The position numbers and the translations under genes were made by a program. From contig SWDT01000046.1 of NCBI GenBank assembly GCA_009193035.1, positions 62,001 through 126,000 on the forward strand: a DNA stretch of 64,000 nt, given 5' to 3'. Source of the DNA: Halicephalobus mephisto. Taxonomy: Eukaryota; Nematoda; Chromadorea; Rhabditida; Panagrolaimidae. Shown here piece after piece: positions 57,393-64,000 of the stretch; positions within the stretch are counted from its first letter, which is position 1, and each line of letters begins with the position of its first letter. The notes under the pieces are model-generated. The model saw only the letters and a program-made list of their open reading frames with translations, did not search any database and was not told the origin of the DNA.

Positions 57393-59034
57393 TTATATAT
57401 AATTATCAGTTCCACAGTCGTGATATAACTTTTCCGGGGAAGAGTAAGTCTGATCTTTGAGTAAATCATGGAATTTCTGCACTTCACACGCTCGATCACA
57501 GCCAGGTACGGTCAATTGTGTAATTTCATCGTTCTTTTTGTACAGAATCTGAAAAATTAATTCATTAAATTATTCTATGAATGGAAATAAACAGAAAATC
57601 GTCTTAATAATAATTTCGAAAATGCTTTGAAAATTTAAATTTCCTGAGTATTAAATGCAAATTTCCATCAAATTCTGGAAGATTCTAGAAATTATAAAAT
57701 TCTCAAGAGCTTCAAAAAGACCCTTGAAATTTTAAGATTTTGTAAAATTTTCAAGTTTCAAAATCTGTCTTACTTCTAGAAATTTCTGTGGAATTCTACT
57801 TTCAAAAATTTAAAATTTCAATTACCTCTACAGTGTACTCATCATTTGCGTCCCTGTATAACTCGAAAATCACAGCAGCTGCATAAGGGACTGCTTGATG
57901 GTCTCCAATGCCCATGTTGTACATTAGGGCGAGAAGAGTGTCGTCGTGAGAAGAATACAACATCATCTTTGTGGCTTCATTGAAGATGCCCTTACTTGCA
58001 TCCAGAAGACGATCAATAAAATCCCTCACGATCACTCCACCTCTTAGCTTTGCCAAATCCGGACTATTGAATTGGGCTATTCTTCGAAGACGGTATATTT
58101 CTGTGATGATGTCCAATGTGGAGTTGTTATCATATTCTGGCCATTTCAATGTGACCCATTCAGGCTGTGTCAGGTTGTGGATCACTTCCCGGTTGATGTC
58201 GCTTAATTTCGCGGCTTTTTTGAGAGTTAAATGACTACCGTAACCTGTGGTTCCTTCTAGCATCCCGAGTACTGGGCCGTATTTTTGTTGAACTTCTTCA
58301 GTTACTATAAGTTTATACTTGTTGTCCCATAGGTCGTCATACTTAGGACAATCCACATCTCCCGGTTTCAACAAAGGATCGAAGGTGTTTGGAGAGTTCG
58401 CATGGACGGGAATAGGTTGCCAGTCAATTTTCGGATTCCATTGATCGTATCCTGTTGGAGGAAACATTCCGTTCAAAAAAGACTGTGCAGAAACTAAAGC
58501 ACGATCAACATCACTTGATCGAACATACACCTACAAAAAGTAATTCTATTGTAGAAAAATGAAAATGTTTCGAAATTGTTTTGAATTTGTTAATTTTTAG
58601 GACTTGAAAACAAACCAAGAGAATAATTTGGTTCAGCGAATTGCCAGATATACCGGTTTTTTACTTCCGTTCCACATAAGTCGAAAATTACAAAAAAGTG
58701 AATATCGATTTTTGAAAATTATCAAGTATACAACAAATTGAAAAATATTCCATTAATTGAAACCTACTTCTTTGTAGTTGTAGCTGGAATTGACCAAATT
58801 TCCGACGTAACGACCTGCGAAGAAGACTCCGAGATCAAATAGCTCCTGCATTCCGATATTCGTCAGTTGACTCCATCCTCTGTCCCAGTAGTCTTCTGTA
58901 TATTTATCCAGGGGATAAGGCAATTGCTCGGGGGCCCGATCTCCATGTCTCCAGATAGCCTGGACATAGATTAGCTCCTTAGCTAAGGTGCCAGAAAATA
59001 AAAATGCGGTCAAAATATAAGTGAGTAGTTTCAT
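57393..59034 (-). CDS. Secreted histidine acid phosphatase
   Basis: Hydrolyses phosphomonoesters at acid pH via a phosphohistidine intermediate; secreted, lysosomal or intestinal in worms. Exons 58768-59034, 57826-58530 and 57393-57548, in phase, 375 residues. Signal peptide MKLLTYILTAFLFSGTLA. The catalytic RHGDRAP has its His at residue 30. The partner motif is SSHDDT in MLYSSHDDTLLALMYNMG (HD supplies the proton donor). YVRSSDVDRALVSAQSF is the conserved second arginine region. The C-terminus has paired cysteines (CDRACEVQKF, HDCGTDNYI). C. elegans has many such genes (pho and acp families), so no symbol is given. Confidence 0.95.
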
Positions 59035-60034
59035 TGTTACTCGAGTACTGTGTCTAGGGCGTATTTATAGAACACTCAGATGAGGGTACACTGATCAGGG
59101 ACTTCTGATAAGGAGAATTAACGTCATCCGAAGTTTATTCAAAATTCATTTTGTTCAAACGCCAACCATTCGCAAAAACTGATGAAATAAACTTTATTTA
59201 AAACATTCTGTCTCACTTAATATACTTTTTTCACAGTTCCTTTGCACTGAAAAAGAATACTCGGGATTTTTCGTTTTTGATCAAGTTCCATATGATTAAA
59301 TTGACAAAGTACTTTGTGATTTAAATTTTTGAAATCTGTTGTCAGCAAAGTTAGCTTGATTGTCGGAGGAAAGTTTTAAATTGTCGTTGAAATGAGAAAG
59401 AATTGTACCCGGTCACTGAGTGCAGATGATAAAACTCGAAATCACAAATCAGAAATGTGTTGTTTGAACTTGAATGTTTTCTACTTTTCTTTTGCTTTCA
59501 TTCAGTAGGATTTCGATTTAAATTTATCTTATAATTATGTTTCACAAAGTCAAAATAATACGAAAATAAAGTTGAAATTAATTATTACAGTAAATTCGAG
59601 CGTTACCGAAAAAGTTGCACATCATTATTGGGTTTTTGAAGATTATTGGTTTTCAGTTTTAAGGTTATTTTTTATGCAAATCTGATTCAAATTAATAAAA
59701 TATATATCTATACACAAAAAGTATATTATAGCAGCTCAAATATATTAGATATATCATAATTATTTTGATATATCCATACATTGGATACTATACTCGATAT
59801 CCCACCTAATGTATCGACGAAGATAATGTATCAGATAGATAATATTTAACGTATAGATATGTTGAATATAACACACCGATATCCTACTTAATATATCTTT
59901 ATATTAATTGTATTTGATAAATAAGAGCTGTTTTATTAGGTCTATGCATAATTGGCGTCACTTTCTTTACACATTGTTTTTTCATTTAATACTCACATCT
60001 GAGGACCATTATTGCTGTTCAGTCTGAAAGCTCA
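59035..60034. other. Upstream region of acid phosphatase gene
   Basis: Balanced composition for the first 100 bp upstream of the start codon (phosphatase promoter). 59700-59930 has repeated ATATATC/GATATAT words (AATATATTAGATATATCATA and similar). No gene supported. Confidence 0.5.
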
Positions 60035-60409
60035 ATGTTTTTACTTGTTACTTTTGTCAAATTAATTTGGCTTCTGAAGACTTTCTTTGGTTTTATTTTC
60101 AAAAATATGGACCCGATGTCGGACAGGATTTATGTCAAATTACAATACCTCTTTAAAAAAAGATTTCTCGCCGTTGCAGCAACTCGAAAGCTGATGGAAT
60201 TCTACAAAATGTTATTTCGACTAAACGAGTATATTTGTGGTTCAAGATGTTCAACGGAAGAAGAGCCAAAAGAGATCCAAAGAAGTCAATTATCAGACTT
60301 TGGCATCGAAGTTCAACCATCACAAGGATCTAACAAGCACAGAATTCGCTGCTGGAGTATGCTTTCAATCTACAGCATGAAAATAAATGAGAAAAGAAGA
60401 AAGAAGTGA
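60035..60409 (+). CDS. Possible 124-residue protein, unknown
   Basis: Open frame from ATG 60035 with a hydrophobic N-terminus (MFLLVTFVKLIWLLKTFFGF) that could be a signal anchor, then a basic hydrophilic body (DPMSDRIYVKLQYLFKKRF, EEEPKEIQRSQLSDFGIEV) and a lysine/arginine-rich end. Codon use is more gene-like than in nearby chance frames. No domain recognised. It lies at the edge of a transposon-rich stretch and may be part of an element. Confidence 0.3.
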   Translation: MFLLVTFVKLIWLLKTFFGFIFKNMDPMSDRIYVKLQYLFKKRFLAVAATRKLMEFYKMLFRLNEYICGSRCSTEEEPKEIQRSQLSDFGIEVQPSQGSNKHRIRCWSMLSIYSMKINEKRRKK

Positions 60410-60680
60410 GGAAATCAAAGACAAGTTCCTCATGATCCGACTAGTGACTAAAAGTGGACCTGAGAGGACCGATGCCGTTCATTGTTCTGTCAATTTCAAC
60501 ATGGGCGACTTCCGTTACGCAACATTGTGACTTGTAATAAAAGCTTGGTATACTACAATGATAGGACTTGCAGAAAACAATGTCTAAGCCCCGGAGAAAC
60601 TGAGAAATCCAGGCCTAAACACGACGCTCATGGAAAGGAGCCTTTATTGATATATGGCTGGCCCATTGTATTGAGAGCTA

Positions 60681-60935
60681 TTGAATTCCGATCAAACAAT
60701 GACTAGCAATGTATGCTGTGTGTATTTAGATCAAGTTCAAGCAAAATTACAGCAAATAAAGGGCAATGGAAGCTGGAAAGGATCAATTTTCTCTCTTCAA
60801 AATAATCTCAAACCCCCATTGAAAAAAACAGACGATGTTCCACTTCTAGAAAGTGCTGAAACGGAAAGTGTTCAATCATCCTCCCTACGGTCCAAACATT
60901 ACTTTATCATATTACAACGTCTTCCGGCCTCTTAA
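60681..60935 (+). other. Unassigned 84-codon open frame
   Basis: Begins MNSDQTMTSNVCCVYLDQVQ and ends LQRLPAS, low in A/T bias. Not recognised. Could be an exon of a degraded element with the frame at 60035. Confidence 0.2.
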
Positions 60936-61084
60936 AAATATCTTATGAGAACAGCAGTTCAAAAACGATGTACAGGTCAAAAATGATATTCACGAGTATC
61001 TTTAATCAAAAAGTCCGCAATTCTTTGAACAAGGAAAGTAATATATAAATAGCGTTTCTAGGACACCCTTTTCCCCCTCCCCTC

Positions 61085-61250
61085 CCGAAGGGGATATACG
61101 GGCATTATGTGAGATCCACTGATTATATATCCTTGTACGAGCCCTCCGCTGTTGTCAGAGGTAAATGGAAGGGTTCCTCTTCCGAAGGATACGGGGCATT
61201 ACATGAGATTTGGCGAATATATATTTTTACTAAAGGATACGAGTACCTCT
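61085..61250. repeat. Imperfect direct repeat, ~90-bp unit
   Basis: GGATATACGGGCATTATGTG near 61091 and GGATACGGGGCATTACATGA near 61178 start two similar units, each running into GATT-ATATAT-CCTT/TACT wording. Lies just upstream of the protease fragment. Confidence 0.6.
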
Positions 61251-61330
61251 AGTATCGGGTCGACCTTTGCGAATTATCAGTGGAGGGATTTGTAATTTTT
61301 ATGTGATCCAGTTAATTTTTCTTGATATAA

Positions 61331-61710
61331 ATGTTTATTAAAACCTTTAAACCATTGACAAATTACGATATTACAAATCTAACTAAAGAATTAAAAATAA
61401 AGAATTTTAGAGGGGTATTCATGAGGGATATTTTTCCAATGAAGGTTAATGATAAAAAATGTGGGGTTATAAATTTAGATGTAAGTAGAAATATTGGCAC
61501 TCATTGGGTCTGTTACTACCGCATGAGCGATATGGATAAAGAAAGATGTCATTATTTCGATTCCTTTGGATTGGATCCTCCACTTGAATCACAGAATTAC
61601 TGAAATTCAGGAATTTAATACGCATCATTGTGGTTACTGTTGTTTACTTATTTTAAAGTTATTGGAGAAATATGATTTTAAGGAGATTGTGATAAATAGA
61701 GTAGATCCAT
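61331..61710 (+). pseudogene. Adenain/Ulp1-like cysteine protease fragment, Maverick/Polinton-type
   Basis: The open part (61331-61603) contains NIGTHWVCYYRM with the catalytic-type histidine and HYFDSFGLDPPLE, hallmarks of the C5/Ulp1 protease carried by Maverick/Polinton DNA transposons. The expected cysteine region (HCGYCC then LLILKLLEKY) lies downstream in a different frame, around 61625-61680. So the gene is frame-broken or its remnant is truncated after the His/Asp part. The region just before it is repeated at 63820-63990. No other Polinton genes (polymerase, integrase, capsid) are visible in the window, so this is a relic. Confidence 0.7.
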
Positions 61711-61978
61711 GAGATTAGATTTTGTGATGACCATGAGCTAATGTATCAATTTTATTCTCTAAAATATACCTTTTAAACTCTTTCCTACTATTATCATCAT
61801 CACTCAATGCACTTTATTTTTTAAAGTGGCGCGCATTTTTGTTCTTGGCATTATGCTCCAATTTTTTTAGAAAATTTTTTGGCCAGCTAACTCCTTCAGA
61901 ATAACTTCCCATGCAGAGTTCTTTTTATTCGCTTATTTTTTAACAAATTTATCCCTTAAATTTTAGCTTTTATGAGTG

Positions 61979-62684
61979 ATGCAGTTCCTGATTGATCTGC
62001 AGGACCATGAAGGAAAGTCACATAGACATATGATCCTTACATTTGATGATCAGGTTTGCTCTGTACTTTATTTAAATAAATTTTAAAAGCATTATTTTAG
62101 GCCACTATCGATCAATTGCGGCACGAATTATCTTCAACTTTCAGTATCAAGGCGAAATATCAACAATTATTCCACAATGGTCGGCGAATCGACATGAAAT
62201 TTCGTCCGAATAGTACTCTATCTGAAATTGGATTGAAGCATAGGGACACGGTGATCGTGGTGAGTAATTTTATAATGATATTCTTTGTTTTTGCTATATG
62301 GACATGATTTTGGAGATCGATTCCACTCGATTTACAATCATTTTTTAGAAGCATACTGATCTCACTCTATGGAATGGCTTTCGACAAAAGGCTTCCGTAT
62401 TCGACGAATCTAACGTAAAGAAGTTTTCAATTCAGTTGGCTTACGAACTAATTTCGTTGGCTAATTCCTTGAGGTAAATGATGATAATAATATTTTGACT
62501 ACAGATAATTTATTTTAGGAAATCGAATTTTTTCGACGTTTATCTTGAATTTGAATCGATTTGCGATAAGAAATGTTCGAAGTACTTTTGGTTGATTGAC
62601 AAACATCTGGATTCCCTGGAGAAGACTGCAAAATCATATTTCGAAGAATTCTATTTTAACTTCAAAGGTCGAAACCGAAAGTAA
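61979..62684 (+). CDS. Ubiquitin-like-domain protein, ~174 residues
   Basis: Four exons, about 61979-62053, 62101-62259, 62349-62473 and 62519-62684, join in phase with clear GT/AG signals and end at TAA. The N-terminal half (about 5-78) has the ubiquitin-like layout: a strand, ILTFDDQATIDQLRHELSS, YQQLFHNGRRIDM, then LSEIGLKHRDTVIV, which parallels LIFAGKQLEDG and TLSDYNIQKESTLHLV of ubiquitin. No terminal GG, so it is not a conjugating modifier but a UBL domain. The C-terminal half is charged and helical (KKFSIQLAYELISLANSL, YLEFESICDKK) and unrecognised. The exact start is approximate. Further exon-like sequence downstream suggests the protein was once longer. Confidence 0.6.
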
Positions 62685-63519
62685 GATTTGCTATGAAAGA
62701 AGAAGGGACCCGCCCTGGAATAATCGTTATTGTCGACCATTGCCAAGGAGCCACGAAGTATTTCATGAAACCGGCCATGATGCAGGACCCGCAGAGTCAT
62801 CTGTTCGTTGCCCTCCGAATTTAAAGGAATTATTCGCATACAAGTTGCTGGAGCGGATTGGGGTATTTTTCATTTATTTGCTTTATTTGGTTATGTATTA
62901 TTATTTAGGCTGGTCCAATCGTTCATTTCCCCGACAATAGTTACACAACTGTATTTGTTGTTTATATTGCAACGGAGGAGGTCCAAGGTCTAAGGCTGAT
63001 TAAAGAATTGGGAGACGAAGAATTGACAGATGATGGGTTCAGATCGATAGTTCGAGAAAAGATCGTTCAGGTAACCGATATCTTTAAGACGATATCACTC
63101 GTTAATTATTTTCAGGCGTACCTTTTTATTCCTATTCGGATTAGCGGATTTGAATGAAGAGAATTTTGGTCTCAATGCAAAACATGGTCTGTCGATATTC
63201 GACTTCTGGGTGACAATATCAATGGACCGGATAAGGCCCTGGCTCACTTCCTTGACCCTGAAGCAAGTTTCGGGATGGGATGGGAGAACAGATACCTCCT
63301 TTTGAAGGAAGCCAATGAGCAATCGAGGAGAATGATCGCCAAAGAATCCCTGAAGCAGTGAAATATATCCGAAAACCTGGCGTTCGCTGAGAGAGATCTG
63401 CAATCGATCAAAGACAAGTTCCAAGCACACAGCGTTGAATTTGCAAAAGAAACGGAAGATCTCGATAAGTACATTAGTTCGATTAGTGACAGATTGAAGG
63501 CTTTTGAATCAATGTAATT
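62685..63519 (+). pseudogene. Exon-like continuation of the UBL gene, frame-broken
   Basis: Protein-like segments continue after the UBL stop: GTRPGIIVIVDHCQGATKYF, then in another frame GIIRIQVAGADWG, then after a TTTAG acceptor IVHFPDNSYTTVFVVYIATE and DDGFRSIVREKIVQ with a GTAACC donor, then a coiled-coil-like end (EDLDKYISSISDRLKAFESM). The breaks are a frame change near 62815 and stop codons near 63153 and 63360. Either this is a decaying 3' half of the UBL gene, or a separate gene with unusual splicing. Family not recognised. Confidence 0.4.
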
Positions 63520-63614
63520 TTTTGCTATAAAGTTAATTCGTACTCTTGTGAAAAGTATCAAATTTGTAAGTAGATGAATGGTGTCCTAGAAACCCCTTTT
63601 ACATACTATTAACA

Positions 63615-63745
63615 TTCTGGTCCAGATATGATCACAGCTGAGATGATTCTGGCAGGCGAACACGCTCTCCACATACCTTGCAAGGAACGCCTTCCCGAAT
63701 CAATGGAAAGAGAGCAAAATGATCCTCATTCACAAGAAAGGTAAA
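63615..63745 (+). pseudogene. Reverse-transcriptase fragment of a non-LTR retrotransposon
   Basis: Two frames together show the start of an RT domain: GPDMITAEMILAGEHA (63621 on), then FPNQWKESKMILIHKKGK in a shifted frame. These match the 'G-D-ITAEML' and 'P..W..S....L.KKGD' landmarks of RTE/CR1-like elements. Only about 40 codons remain, with one frame change, so it is a dead fragment. Confidence 0.65.
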
Positions 63746-63819
63746 AGTACTATAGTAGTACTCCATTCTGGCTCATCCCATTCTCCCTCTCCGAGGGTTT
63801 GTGCTATTTTATGCAATCT

Positions 63820-63990
63820 AGTCAATTTTTTCTTGATTTAAATGTTTATTATGAACAACAAAGTTGTCCAAGAGTTTCGAAGAAACTCTGCACCATTGAC
63901 TAATTACGATATTGCAAACCTAGCAAATGAATTAAAGATAAAAAATTTAGAGGAGTATTCATGCGAGATACTCTTCCAGACAGATTAATA
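63820..63990 (+). mobile_element. Second partial copy of the protease-fragment region
   Basis: TTTTTCTTGATTTAAATGTT, then LTNYDIANLANELKIKNL in translation, closely follow 61320-61440. An insertion gives NNKVVQEFRRNSAP before the shared part, and the frame stops within 20 codons of the shared part. It shows the element was duplicated locally, about 2.5 kb apart in direct orientation. Confidence 0.65.
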
Positions 63991-64000
63991 AAATAGAAAG

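Overview
The window is nuclear DNA from a nematode, most likely a rhabditid close to Caenorhabditis. The evidence is the extreme A+T content, short introns ending in TTTTCAG, acceptor-like sites placed just before start codons (compatible with spliced-leader trans-splicing), and nematode-specific families: FLP neuropeptide precursors, the CX module and DUF19/T20D4.11-like proteins. From memory, the closest C. elegans relatives include sgca-1, unc-6, the glutamate synthase gene W07E11.1 with its neighbours flp-3 and flp-2 (X-linked in C. elegans), and feh-1 (chromosome III). Exon models were built by hand from splice signals and checked for reading phase across every junction.

Layout. 0.1-1.7 kb: the last five exons of an alpha/epsilon-sarcoglycan gene (+), tail to tail with a possible 71-residue single-span membrane protein (-). 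3.4-6.5 kb: a somatostatin/opioid-like neuropeptide GPCR (-). 9.7-18.0 kb: a nine-exon netrin gene (UNC-6 type, -) whose introns carry several repeats. 18-22.8 kb: mobile-element remains, including three 172-bp MITEs (one of them inside netrin intron 1) and one of an inverted pair of larger elements. 22.8-26.7 kb: FE65/FEH-1 adaptor (-). 28.8-31.9 kb: a seven-exon gene (+) for an unrecognised protein of about 930 residues. 32.0-34.4 kb: two tandem DUF19 secreted-protein genes (-). 34.6-47.6 kb: an eleven-exon NADH-type glutamate synthase (GOGAT, -) of about 2,186 residues. Three small + strand genes lie inside its introns: a CX-module secreted protein, an FLP-2-type precursor and an FLP-3-type precursor. 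51.0-52.8 kb: phospholipase B-like protein (-). 54.2-56.0 kb: arrestin-domain protein (+). 57.4-59.0 kb: secreted histidine acid phosphatase (-). 60-64 kb: a transposon-rich end with a ubiquitin-like-domain gene, two pieces of a Maverick/Polinton-type cysteine protease and a reverse-transcriptase fragment.

Several products belong to neuron and muscle biology (netrin guidance cue, sarcoglycan, FLP peptides, neuropeptide receptor, FE65 adaptor), but no operon-like arrangement joins them. The tightest physical association is the nesting of the peptide genes in GOGAT. Most space between genes is low-complexity A/T sequence with degenerate tandem repeats and no convincing RNA genes. I found no tRNA, rRNA, CRISPR or bacterial feature.
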